Position numbers and translations under genes: made by a program
Notes under the pieces: generated by a model
Database searches by the model: none
Told to the model about the DNA's origin: nothing
What the model saw: the letters and a program-made list of their open reading frames with translations, nothing else
Source of the DNA: a virus
Length of the DNA: 24,356 nucleotides
Virus record (IMG/VR): IMGVR_UViG_3300042458_000227
Location: 1-24,356 of that record
Direction: 5' to 3' (one strand)
Shown here: piece by piece, positions 9,948 through 17,103 of the stretch
Position numbering within the stretch: the first letter of the stretch is position 1
Layout of the letters: the number at the start of each line of letters is the position of its first letter

Positions 9948-11638
9948 GCTGTCTCCAACTCTTCCACTCGTTTACGAAGATCTTGTATACCCAAAGTTAA
10001 CAAACTTAACCAAGAGTTTTGGTTGATACCGCTAGGGGCAGTTGGCACGATGTTTCCTTCTTCATCACAGTCCATACCCCTGATCGACAAGAACGGAGAA
10101 ACTTCATCCATATCTTCTGCCATCGGTCCAATCTCAGGAAAGCCTGTTGCACCTTTTCTGTTCCACAAACTGATGTCAATATTATCAATCATGCTTGGCG
10201 TAACAATGCCGTTCAGCGGTTGGAAGTTTTCTTTGTCATCGCGTGTTGAAGTGTTCCTATATAGAACATAAATACCCAAAACACTTACCCATTGAGCAGC
10301 GTTACCCGTGCCTGTTGTTGGGTTTTGAGCAGCAAAGTTTGAACCTGATGCAGAAACAAAAATGTTGCTACTAACTGAAAGACCGCCATTGGTTATAATC
10401 CCGTAAGTTGTAGTACCAACACCAAACCGAACATCTTGAGCGCCAGCACCATCACCAAACTGGATGAAGCCCATGCGTGTTGAGTCAACTTTGCGACCCA
10501 TACGCCAAATAGCGGTAGTCCAATCTGAACCGTTGCCGTTTCGTATTAAGCGAGTATCAAGTCTGTCGCCGTTAGTTGTTGTCGCATTGGGGTCTAAGAA
10601 AACGATTTCGTTTCCTGCCGTTGTGCCTAATGCGCCACGAGTCATTGTTACTTGACCCGTTGTGGTCAAAGAAGTCAAAGTACCGACAGAAGTCAACGAT
10701 GAAGTAACAATGCTAGAAGGCAAAGTTGTGCCAGTAAGTAATGACACAGGGATAGAACCAGCACTCAAAGTTCCTACACCAGTAATTCCCGTGTACGAAC
10801 CACTAATACGTGCAGAGGCAATAGTGTCAGTCAACAATGTTGCTGGAATAGAACCCGAACTTAACGTGCCAACACCAGTAATACCCGTATATGAACCACT
10901 AATACGAGGAGGGGCAACAGTACCACTAGACAAGTTTGTTGCATTCAATGAAGTCAAGTTTGCACCTGATACCGCACCAAACGAACCTGACCACGTACCA
11001 GTTGTAATAGTACCAACACTCGTAATGGAAGTCTGCGGAGTATTAATCCACAAGTTAGAACCATTACGCATTAAAATATTACCCGTAGCAGGCGACGTGA
11101 TCTGAACATCATGAATTTCGTTTAACTCATAACCATTCTGACAACGGACATAAATAATGCCGTTGCCAGCATTAGCACGAACAACAACACCAACATAAAC
11201 AAGATGGTTAGGAGCATAAGGTTTAGTCGTCGTCATCGTGCCAGCAGTAGCACCTAAATAAAGAGTATCCCCAGCAGTAAACGCAGAAGTATTAACCTTC
11301 TCTAAATAACCCAACGTAGTAACAAGACCATCACCATGAGCAGGAATTAACTCTGCGACGACACCAAGGGTCTTAGCACTCGTAGCATCACTCGTGTTAA
11401 TCGCACGTTTGACAGTAGCCCTATTGCCCTGTTGAGCATCCAAATACACAACAGTTCCAATAGTCAATGTCGTTGCTTCACCATTGCGTACAAACGTCTG
11501 TGACGATTCTGCACTCTCACTTTCAAGAGTGTTTTGGTATTCCTTAAGATACTCTGTTAAAGATCCAAAGATCTTTTGCAGAGGTCTACTATTGTCACCA
11601 CGAATGGATGCAATATCAGGCGCAGTCCACTTAGTCAT
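9944..11638 (-). CDS. tail fibre with C-terminal S74-type intramolecular chaperone
   Basis: A 564-aa receptor-binding fibre. Residues 1 to about 180 look like a virion-attachment and shoulder region (MTKWTAPDIASIRGDNSR at the N-terminus). Residues about 200-340 are Thr/Ser/Gly-rich beta-repeat shaft with a 32-residue repeat (ISGSYTGITGVGTLS twice). The C-terminal ~100 residues match the peptidase S74 / intramolecular chaperone pattern: STRDDKENF around residues 464-471, then GPMAEDMDEVSPFL, then NSWLSLLTLGIQDLRKRVEE leading to a terminal coiled coil. In this family the domain trimerises the fibre and cleaves itself off next to a Ser with a nearby Lys; S464 and K469 are candidates. It overlaps the collar-domain gene by ATGA and the 45-aa gene by ATGA. 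Confident for the fold, inferred for the cleavage residues. Confidence 0.9.
   Translation of the reverse strand: MTKWTAPDIASIRGDNSRPLQKIFGSLTEYLKEYQNTLESESAESSQTFVRNGEATTLTIGTVVYLDAQQGNRATVKRAINTSDATSAKTLGVVAELIPAHGDGLVTTLGYLEKVNTSAFTAGDTLYLGATAGTMTTTKPYAPNHLVYVGVVVRANAGNGIIYVRCQNGYELNEIHDVQITSPATGNILMRNGSNLWINTPQTSITSVGTITTGTWSGSFGAVSGANLTSLNATNLSSGTVAPPRISGSYTGITGVGTLSSGSIPATLLTDTIASARISGSYTGITGVGTLSAGSIPVSLLTGTTLPSSIVTSSLTSVGTLTSLTTTGQVTMTRGALGTTAGNEIVFLDPNATTTNGDRLDTRLIRNGNGSDWTTAIWRMGRKVDSTRMGFIQFGDGAGAQDVRFGVGTTTYGIITNGGLSVSSNIFVSASGSNFAAQNPTTGTGNAAQWVSVLGIYVLYRNTSTRDDKENFQPLNGIVTPSMIDNIDISLWNRKGATGFPEIGPMAEDMDEVSPFLSIRGMDCDEEGNIVPTAPSGINQNSWLSLLTLGIQDLRKRVEELETA
10749..10906 (-). repeat. 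96-bp-period imperfect repeat inside the fibre gene
   Basis: Two copies of about 62 bp (10749-10810 and 10845-10906) are offset by 96 bp, exactly 32 codons. They encode the repeated shaft segment ISGSYTGITGVGTLS(S/A)GSIP. DNA divergence is mostly at third codon positions, so the repeat is maintained at the protein level. Such a unit could expand or contract in frame and change fibre length. Confidence 0.8.
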
Positions 11639-12645
11639 AGTTTAATAATGTAGTTCACCACAATATAAGGAGCAAGATTACTAAACGCAGTACCGCTACC
11701 TTCAAGGGCAGTAGAACCACTCATCGTGTGCGTGTGTCCACCACCAGCAGTAATTGAACCAGTAAATGAGTGTACCATCGCAGCAAAACCTGATTCACTA
11801 CCTGATGTAAATGAAGCAATATCTACCGTACCACTTGCCGTGTGAGTATGTTCGTTTTCAAACGAAACAGCCATACCTTCGTTAGTATTTGAATATCCCA
11901 ATCCTGCTGTTCCTGCCAAAAGACCATTCATAGTGGTGGGTTGAACACCAGTAGCATAACCACCTGATACTTGTGCAGTAAGTCTAGTAACACGATCAAC
12001 AGTGTTGTTATCTACAGTTACTGAAACTGCCGTACTTGGCGGGTCAACCGTATGAGTGTGACTAGAACTATGGTTTGCAATAGCAAGAGTATGAGTATGA
12101 ACATGGTCAGCAATAGTGTTAGGCAAAATAGTTCCAACACCGTGTTGATGAGAAGGCAAGTTAGCCGTAATTAACGTACTTGTCTTAGAACCACCAGTCT
12201 CAGCCAACGCATCAAACTCAGTCTGAGTAGAATCCTTACCAACAGGAATACGACCCTGTAAGTTAGGAACATTATAAGTAGTTGTACCATCACCAGTACC
12301 GTACGTAATGCCAATGGTAGAAAACAAACGACTATACAAAGGATTAGTGCGACTAACAGCCTGACCCTGACACAACAACCAACCTGTCGGCGCAGAAGAA
12401 CCACCATACTGAGTGATCACACCAGCAGGCAAAAAGTTATCAACATACGCTTTACGTACAGCCTGATTATCGGTCGTAGGATCAGTAGCGGGCAAACTAG
12501 GAATAGCCGTGAACGCAATACTTGCGTCACGCTGAACAACCTCAGTGTTTACAAAGTTAACAACACTAGTAAAGTTAGAGTTAACCTGAGTACCATCAGC
12601 ATTAGTACCATTAGCGAACGTATAAGTAACAGCAGCAGTAGCCAT
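11635..12645 (-). CDS. tail adhesin with phage collar domain and His-rich tip
   Basis: A 336-aa protein. Residues about 72-140 match the phage tail collar domain: GVITQYGGSSAPTGWLLCQG, then YGTGDGTTTYNVPNLQGRIPVG. After it come repeated HxH motifs (HQH 166-168, HVHTH 181-185, HTH near 197, and further EHTHT and GHTHT). In T4 gp37-like needle tips such motifs coordinate metal along a trimer axis. The C-terminus NLAPYIVVNYIIKL is the usual end of collar-domain fibres. The N-terminus (TFANGTNADGTQVNSNF) is a typical fibre attachment start. It begins in a 1-nt overlap (TGATG) with the upstream tail gene and ends ATGA into the S74 fibre. The phage thus encodes two adjacent adhesins. Role confident; receptor unknown. 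Confidence 0.88.
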   Translation of the reverse strand: MATAAVTYTFANGTNADGTQVNSNFTSVVNFVNTEVVQRDASIAFTAIPSLPATDPTTDNQAVRKAYVDNFLPAGVITQYGGSSAPTGWLLCQGQAVSRTNPLYSRLFSTIGITYGTGDGTTTYNVPNLQGRIPVGKDSTQTEFDALAETGGSKTSTLITANLPSHQHGVGTILPNTIADHVHTHTLAIANHSSSHTHTVDPPSTAVSVTVDNNTVDRVTRLTAQVSGGYATGVQPTTMNGLLAGTAGLGYSNTNEGMAVSFENEHTHTASGTVDIASFTSGSESGFAAMVHSFTGSITAGGGHTHTMSGSTALEGSGTAFSNLAPYIVVNYIIKL

Positions 12646-14258
12646 CAGGCACGCACCTTCCTTGGATTATATTTGTAGGTAATCGAGTTAACACCCCAAG
12701 GTTTCCCACCCTCACCTTGAATTCTTAATTGCACACTACGAGCAAGTCCTAAAGACTTGCCGACAGTAAAGACAGCACCAGTAGCACTAGAACCCCAGTT
12801 GGCTTCATTCCAACCATCAATGTCGTCATCCTCAGTACCAAGAGGATTCCAAATAAGAGAAGTACCCGAAGCATCCAACGACACAACATACGTCTTAGCC
12901 ACAATAGACTCTTCCCAATCATGATAAACACTCAAAGTCAAATCAGTAGCAACACTCGTCTGCTTCACAACAAAATCAGGACGTCTCCACATTTTACGAT
13001 TAGAAACATTATTAGCATCCTGCCACCCAGTCGTATAATACGAACTAAAATTAGTAGTACCTGTACCAACATCGTCCTGGTACACACTCAACTGATCAAC
13101 TTTCAACACATAAGCGTTAGAAGGATGACAAACCAAATTGTAAGTCGTGCCAGTTGACGTAACAAAATTGCAGCCACTACCAACACCTTTTAAATCAGAA
13201 GTCTGATATTTAGTCCAAGCACCATTCTGCTTCAACGTAGGATCATAAACATATGAAGCAGTAGCTTTAGTATCAGAACCCAAAGGCAACGAAAGCCAAA
13301 TCTTTTGATTCACACTAGAAACACGAATCTCATCCTGAGCAATATTATTAACCCCACCCGACTGCACCAAAGGACGAATATTCGCAAACAAATCCATAAA
13401 TTGCTGACCATCAAACTTGAACAGTCCATCAGGCCAAGAGAAAAAATATACTGCAGTTTCAGTAGCAACAACACTCAAAGGATTAACAGCACCAACTTCA
13501 CCAGTCAAATTAACAACCTGGAACGTGTCAGTTGAATAACCCATAATACTGAACACGGCACGCTTCTTAAAAACAAGAAGGTTGCCGTTAAAAGGAATGA
13601 TCGCAGTAATACCCGAACCACCCTCAACAATATCAATGTAATCATTAGTAGCCCAAGACTCACGATTAATAGGATGAGAAAACCGAACACGGTTAGGGTA
13701 ATCAGTAGAACCCTCAGTCACATGCGCACACCACAAACGATCAACATGCGACGTAATATAACGACACTTGGGAGCAAAACCAGTAACAGGAGCAGAATAA
13801 TCATCCGCATAAGCAGTGCTAGCATCAGTCAACGCAGTAGCAGTAGTACCATCCCATTTATAACTAGCACCACCAGTACCAATATAAACAAAACTTTGAT
13901 CACTGGCAGACCAAGCAGTAAACGACGCACCAAAAGGTGCAGTCGTAGTAATACCAGCAATGGCAGTAAACGCTGTTGTCGTAGCATCATAAACAGCACT
14001 ATTAGCAGACAACAATAAACGTGGCGTAGTGTTATCCCAAGCGTACAACGCTTTGGGAGTAAACGAACCATTCGAGATAGACCCAATAGCAGACGTATTC
14101 AACTTCGTCATACCACCACGCATAGTCAAACCACCACGTGGATCAATATCCACGTTAAGTAGATCGGGTGATTCAGTACGACCTAACTGGAAAGGATCAG
14201 CGCGAAGGTTAAGACCACCAGTAAAATCGTCTGTACGAAGCAACGACAAACGGCTCAT
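12645..14258 (-). CDS. tail nozzle/hub-like beta-rich tail protein (T7 gp12-type position)
   Basis: A 537-aa protein, MSRLSLLRTDDFTGGLNLRA at its start. The opening DFTGGLNLRADPFQL, followed by SPDLLNVDIDPRGGLTMRGG, is the common start of podovirus tail tubular/stabilisation proteins. The rest is beta-rich with propeller-like elements (LYAWDNTTPRLLLSANSAVY, QSFVYIGTGGASYKWDG, GNLLVFKKRAVFSIMG, AVYFFSWPDGLFKFDG). In T7 the equivalent gp12 forms the nozzle below the adaptor ring. It overlaps the adaptor gene by ATGA upstream and the collar adhesin by 1 nt downstream, as expected for stoichiometric tail parts. The fold and role are inferred from these motifs and the order adaptor, nozzle, fibre. 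Confidence 0.82.
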   Translation of the reverse strand: MSRLSLLRTDDFTGGLNLRADPFQLGRTESPDLLNVDIDPRGGLTMRGGMTKLNTSAIGSISNGSFTPKALYAWDNTTPRLLLSANSAVYDATTTAFTAIAGITTTAPFGASFTAWSASDQSFVYIGTGGASYKWDGTTATALTDASTAYADDYSAPVTGFAPKCRYITSHVDRLWCAHVTEGSTDYPNRVRFSHPINRESWATNDYIDIVEGGSGITAIIPFNGNLLVFKKRAVFSIMGYSTDTFQVVNLTGEVGAVNPLSVVATETAVYFFSWPDGLFKFDGQQFMDLFANIRPLVQSGGVNNIAQDEIRVSSVNQKIWLSLPLGSDTKATASYVYDPTLKQNGAWTKYQTSDLKGVGSGCNFVTSTGTTYNLVCHPSNAYVLKVDQLSVYQDDVGTGTTNFSSYYTTGWQDANNVSNRKMWRRPDFVVKQTSVATDLTLSVYHDWEESIVAKTYVVSLDASGTSLIWNPLGTEDDDIDGWNEANWGSSATGAVFTVGKSLGLARSVQLRIQGEGGKPWGVNSITYKYNPRKVRA

Positions 14259-14947
14259 TGACCAAGAGTCCTACCAAGTGATTGTAGCCACCAGCGACGA
14301 GAGTTATGTGGAGCACCATCAGAAACAGCAAGAGGTCGTTGCGACGAAGGACGCATAAGATCTTGTGCTGTTAATCGTACCGCTTCGTCAAATGATTTAC
14401 GATAGAAGGAGGCGAGTTCAATGTCCTCTTGCAACTGGTACACTTGCGCCACCCCATAGTACACAAGACACTGATGTAAGCGTTCGTCTGCGTCAACTTC
14501 CGTGGAATCTGAAGCAGACCAATCGTCAGGCTTACGATATCCACGAATAGTAAGCGGATACGTTGTATCAGGCTTGGGCCACAAATGCACTTGGTCTTGC
14601 CACAACGTAAAATACAATGGCCGTTGAACTTGGTCATAAGATCCGACCCAAACCGCTTCAGCATCATCATAACTAATATACTCCAAACGATTACCAACAG
14701 TAGAGGTATCAACAATAGAAGTGATCTCACGCAAGTTGCCATCACCAATAGCGTTAATAGCGTACGAACGTTGACCAGGGATAGTGGTCATGGTGAACGT
14801 TTTTTGATAGAACGGCCAACGCCGTTCCAAAGCAATAATACGATCAAAACCATCTTTAATATACATTGTTAAAAGAGTGTCAGAAACATCCTGTTGATCA
14901 AGATCAACTATCTCACGAATCTTAGAACGGATCTCAGCTAGGTTCAT
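14255..14947 (-). CDS. head-to-tail adaptor (T7 gp11 / tail tubular protein A-like)
   Basis: A 230-aa protein starting MNLAEIRSKIREIVDLDQQD. The pattern of an N-terminal helical pair, FDRIIALERRWPFYQKTFTM with a beta segment ending in GQRSYAI, a middle DQVHLWPKPDTTYPLTIRGY and a C-terminal helix rich in Glu/Arg is typical of podovirus head-tail adaptors. These form a 12-fold ring under the portal. The start is supported by AAGGAG 8 nt upstream; the coding region overlaps the preceding Cys/His gene by 14 nt and the following tail gene by ATGA. Family assignment rests on this pattern plus position; no other candidate adaptor exists in the block. Confidence 0.83.
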   Translation of the reverse strand: MNLAEIRSKIREIVDLDQQDVSDTLLTMYIKDGFDRIIALERRWPFYQKTFTMTTIPGQRSYAINAIGDGNLREITSIVDTSTVGNRLEYISYDDAEAVWVGSYDQVQRPLYFTLWQDQVHLWPKPDTTYPLTIRGYRKPDDWSASDSTEVDADERLHQCLVYYGVAQVYQLQEDIELASFYRKSFDEAVRLTAQDLMRPSSQRPLAVSDGAPHNSRRWWLQSLGRTLGQ

Positions 14948-15167
14948 TAGCTTTCTCCTTCTCTTTTTGTCGTAGATGACCTATACAGTAATCAGTTCCT
15001 TTGGCACGTGCGCCTTGACATGTTTCTTCGTTAGCCATGCAGCGTGTATGACCCAAATAGGGCATACCGCCTGCAGGCGCGGGAGCAGCGTCTGCTGTAG
15101 CAAAAGGACGTGAGCCTATGTTTGCAGAGACTCCGTAGTATGAATATATAGGTGTTCCAGCCATCAT
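14934..15167 (-). CDS. 77-aa Cys/His-motif protein, putative metal binding
   Basis: A small protein, MMAGTPIYSYYGVSANIGSR, with an Ala/Pro linker and a C-terminal C-x6-C-x10-C-x2-H motif (C43, C50, C61, H64; KGTDYCIGHLRQKEK) that could bind one zinc ion. A very charged tail follows. Similar short Cys/His proteins occur beside head-tail genes in some phages of actinobacteria, as far as I recall; I do not know a function. Either of two successive ATGs could be the start and neither has a good Shine-Dalgarno. A GTAACG motif lies 13 nt upstream of the first ATG. It overlaps the adaptor gene by 14 nt. Confidence 0.72.
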   Translation of the reverse strand: MMAGTPIYSYYGVSANIGSRPFATADAAPAPAGGMPYLGHTRCMANEETCQGARAKGTDYCIGHLRQKEKEKANEPS

Positions 15168-15180
15168 TAGTAGGCTGAAT

Positions 15181-15186
15181 CGTTAC
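15181..15186 (-). promoter_or_regulatory. GTAACG junction motif upstream of the Cys/His gene
   Basis: GTAACG follows directly after the TAG stop of the 120-aa gene (TAGGTAACG) and precedes the next start by 13 nt. The adjacent sequence lacks the long match seen at the 15563 and 16028 elements, so this copy may be weak or not a promoter. Confidence 0.4.
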
Positions 15187-15549
15187 CTACTTGTTGTAAG
15201 GCAATGCTTTATAAACCCCACCAGTACGAGACTTTGGCTTTTCATTGTAAGGCAATGTTTTATAAACTCCACCAGTACCAGGACGTTTTCCTTTACCAAC
15301 AGTACCAATACCTTTTCGTGTACCAGCAACACCAGTTTTTGAACCAACCTTTGCGCGACCAGGAGCAACACCAATTTTTGAACCGACCTTTGGACCAGTC
15401 TTTGCACCAGTCTTTGCACCAGGCACTTTACTGGCATACGCTAACTTAGCTTCGATATTGCCACTAGAGTTACGAGGTGTAGCAGTACCTGAATTTTTTG
15501 ATTTAGTAAAACTGTTCCTCAATTTAAGAACATCATCTTTGGCAGCCAT
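15187..15549 (-). CDS. basic Gly/Lys-rich small protein with duplicated motif
   Basis: A 120-aa basic protein (121 aa if the ATG at 15552 is used). AGGAG lies only 2 nt from that first ATG but 5 nt from the second at 15549, which is preferred. Residues 1 to about 40 are polar (AAKDDVLKLRNSFTKSKNSG). From there on it is a low-complexity Gly/Lys/Thr/Val sequence (TGAKTGPKVGSKIGVAPGRA) ending in two copies of TGGVYK(T/A)LPYN. There are no membrane segments or catalytic motifs. It follows the capsid gene in its own promoter-like unit. Candidates are a head decoration or cement protein or a DNA-condensing protein; neither is shown. Confidence 0.7.
   Translation of the reverse strand: MAAKDDVLKLRNSFTKSKNSGTATPRNSSGNIEAKLAYASKVPGAKTGAKTGPKVGSKIGVAPGRAKVGSKTGVAGTRKGIGTVGKGKRPGTGGVYKTLPYNEKPKSRTGGVYKALPYNK
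15194..15278 (-). repeat. two 34-bp direct repeats at the end of the basic protein gene
   Basis: 15194-15227 and 15245-15278 are 34-bp copies that differ at only two positions, offset by 51 bp (17 codons). They encode the C-terminal TGGVYK(T/A)LPYN duplication. Near identity at silent sites points to a recent duplication. Confidence 0.85.
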
Positions 15550-15562
15550 CATATCTCCTAAT

Positions 15563-15595
15563 AAATAGATTCTTATAACACAGATTAAACGTTAC
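15563..15595 (-). promoter_or_regulatory. promoter-like element of the GTAACG family
   Basis: The 33-bp minus-strand element begins GTAACG at 15595, then TTAAT, then TGTTATA, then GAATCTATTT. It matches the element at 16028-16060 at 28 of 33 positions. TGTTATAAG is an extended -10-like box (TGnTATAAT), 5 of 6 in the hexamer. GTAACG sits 12 nt upstream of the hexamer, too close for a standard -35, so it may bind a phage activator or be part of a phage-polymerase promoter. It overlaps no coding sequence apart from touching the upstream stop. Confidence 0.6.
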
Positions 15596-16015
15596 CTAAC
15601 GCTTTTTGGGACGAGGAGTAGCAGTCTTTTTTGCAGCAGCCTTCTTAACAACTCTTGGTTTTACGATTGCATCAGAAGTATTGAACTTGCGACCCGATGA
15701 ACCCCACTCGCTAGAACCATCGCCATAGTGATATTGGGCAAAACCGCTATCAGTTCTTTTTTCAGAAATACGCTTTCCACTATTAACTTTTTTAGTAGAA
15801 GAACCAGTCACATGATACTGATAATCGGGACTAGTTCCCTTATTGCGAGCAGCAACACCATATTTTTCTACACCAGCAGTACTACGACGAGTCTTAGAGT
15901 CGGCAGTACCAGCAGTACGCTTCACTTTAGCCTTATTAACTGCATCAGCAGTTTTTTTGCTGCTTTCACGAGTGTCAACAGAAGGATTGGATTTGACATA
16001 CTTCTTCATTGCCAT
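15596..16015 (-). CDS. basic 139-aa protein following the capsid terminator
   Basis: A protein of 139 aa, MAMKKYVKSNPSVDTRESSK, rich in Lys, Arg, Ser, Thr and Gly, with a Lys/Arg/Ala tail (KKAAAKKTATPRPKKR) resembling DNA-binding tails. The middle has a Tyr/Gly segment (DSGFAQYHYGDGSSEWGSSG). Start: AGGGAG lies 5 nt upstream of the ATG. It is the first gene after the intrinsic terminator of the capsid gene and is preceded by a promoter-like element. It could be a minor head, cement or genome-binding protein; the sequence does not decide. Confidence 0.72.
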   Translation of the reverse strand: MAMKKYVKSNPSVDTRESSKKTADAVNKAKVKRTAGTADSKTRRSTAGVEKYGVAARNKGTSPDYQYHVTGSSTKKVNSGKRISEKRTDSGFAQYHYGDGSSEWGSSGRKFNTSDAIVKPRVVKKAAAKKTATPRPKKR

Positions 16016-16027
16016 AATAACTCCCTA

Positions 16028-16060
16028 AAATAGATTCCTATAACATGAATTAAGCGTTAC
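16028..16060 (-). promoter_or_regulatory. promoter-like element directly after the capsid terminator
   Basis: GTAACG at 16055-16060, then TTAAT, TGTTATA and GAATCTATTT: the partner of the 15563-15595 element, with 28 of 33 positions identical. TGTTATAGG resembles an extended -10. It starts 13 bp after the stem of the intrinsic terminator and leads to a gene with a strong ribosome-binding site. This placement is what a new transcription start needs once transcription of the capsid unit has been stopped. Function is inferred. Confidence 0.62.
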
Positions 16061-16073
16061 TTATATAACAAAA

Positions 16074-16095
16074 AACCCACCCCGAAGGGTGGGTT
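16074..16095 (-). terminator. intrinsic terminator after the major capsid gene
   Basis: On the minus strand a perfect 9-bp stem, AACCCACCC and GGGTGGGTT, closes on a TTCG tetraloop and runs into a stretch of T residues (the stem end plus TTTTG). The stem starts 24 nt after the capsid stop codon. The UUCG loop and GC-rich stem make it a strong rho-independent terminator. In T7 the terminator T-phi sits at the same place, right after the capsid gene. Confidence 0.93.
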
Positions 16096-16119
16096 CTCTG
16101 CATTCCTTGTCGGAAAAAC

Positions 16120-17085
16120 TCAAGCAGTCTTAGCCGTAAGCTTACCCTGCTTTTCGCGGTTACGAATCGTAAGGTTACCGTAGCACAAGATGAGCGCATA
16201 GCGAGCATCCATGTTCTCAGGACGAAGGAATTCGGTATTAGCGAACCACTTGTCTGAGTGACCTACAAGGCTGATGTACTTGCTGTTCAGGAAGTACATA
16301 ACACCCGAAGTGCAATGAACGTCATAAGCAACAGGAGCAGCCTTGAACAACAAGTTTTGGAAGCCTGCATCAGCAGTCTTAGTGTCGGTGTAGCGAAGTT
16401 GCGGTTGAAGCAACGACTCATACTTTTCAAACAATGTCTGAGTGGTAAGAACCATGTCAGGATGATCGTTACCAACACTAACAGTGTTATAGGCAGTCGT
16501 CATCTGAGCAAGTGTCAAAGCACCAGCAGTGTTTTCTTCGTATGAACGCCACCAGTCATTACCCTGACCTGAAGCCGAGTTAATGCCACCAACAGTGTTG
16601 CCTGATTCAACCAAGTTACCAAGGCCGTTCCAAGACTTACCGCTGTCAGCGCCAGCAGCACCAAGAGTGTCAGTTCCGTTACCGAAGAACATGCGGTTGA
16701 AGCCTTCCTTCATTGATTCTTCAGCCTGCATAATCTTGGCTTCAAGAAGGTTAAGGATAGCCTGCTCACCATTGTTCTTGGCTTCTTCAATACCGCTGAT
16801 AGCGATAGAAACAGCGTACTGCTTCCAATCGTATTCAGCAGCCGACATTCCTTCTTGAGGAGTCAAAGCCAATGTGTCGTAGCCACTGTAAGGTGCAACA
16901 GTAGATGATTCACCATAAATCAATGGTTCAACAATCTTAGTTCCACCATTCAACATGCGGATACGGCCTTTGTCCATCAAATGATAGGTCAAAGGACGTG
17001 CAGTGAACACGTTGTCAGTGAGGGTCTTGCGATAGTTCGCAATCGTTGTGGATAGAAGTGCGTCAAAGTTAGCGTTACCAGCCAT
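16120..17085 (-). CDS. major capsid protein (HK97-like fold expected)
   Basis: A 321-aa protein that forms the procapsid and capsid shell. Its sequence pattern fits phage major capsid proteins: an N-terminal helix (FDALLSTTIANYRKTLTDNV), a spine-helix region with Gln/Glu/Lys (EAKNNGEQAILNLLEAKIMQ), a Gly/Ser/Asn-rich loop segment and a C-terminal domain ending GHSDKWFANTEFLRPENMDA. Length fits T7-like capsids. AAAGGA lies 7 nt upstream of the ATG. It follows the scaffold by 18 nt and is closed by a strong terminator 24 nt later, so it is the last gene of the head unit, as needed for high expression. No frameshift product is evident. Family assignment is from pattern and position. Confidence 0.92.
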   Translation of the reverse strand: MAGNANFDALLSTTIANYRKTLTDNVFTARPLTYHLMDKGRIRMLNGGTKIVEPLIYGESSTVAPYSGYDTLALTPQEGMSAAEYDWKQYAVSIAISGIEEAKNNGEQAILNLLEAKIMQAEESMKEGFNRMFFGNGTDTLGAAGADSGKSWNGLGNLVESGNTVGGINSASGQGNDWWRSYEENTAGALTLAQMTTAYNTVSVGNDHPDMVLTTQTLFEKYESLLQPQLRYTDTKTADAGFQNLLFKAAPVAYDVHCTSGVMYFLNSKYISLVGHSDKWFANTEFLRPENMDARYALILCYGNLTIRNREKQGKLTAKTA

Positions 17086-17103
17086 GATAGTTCCTTTATA
17101 GGG

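Noticed and set aside
10662-11105. Plus-strand frame of 147 aa with Val/Pro repeats
   Set aside because: It is the antisense reading of the fibre repeat; the repeat in its protein comes from the 96-bp period on the other strand.
13674-14018. Plus-strand frame of 114 aa
   Set aside because: Antisense to the tail protein, Arg/Ser/Thr/Ile-rich without a fold-like pattern.
16120-17085. GTAACG copies within the capsid gene (near 16469 and 17073)
   Set aside because: They encode Gly-Asn in frame and have no gene start downstream, so they are not counted as junction motifs.
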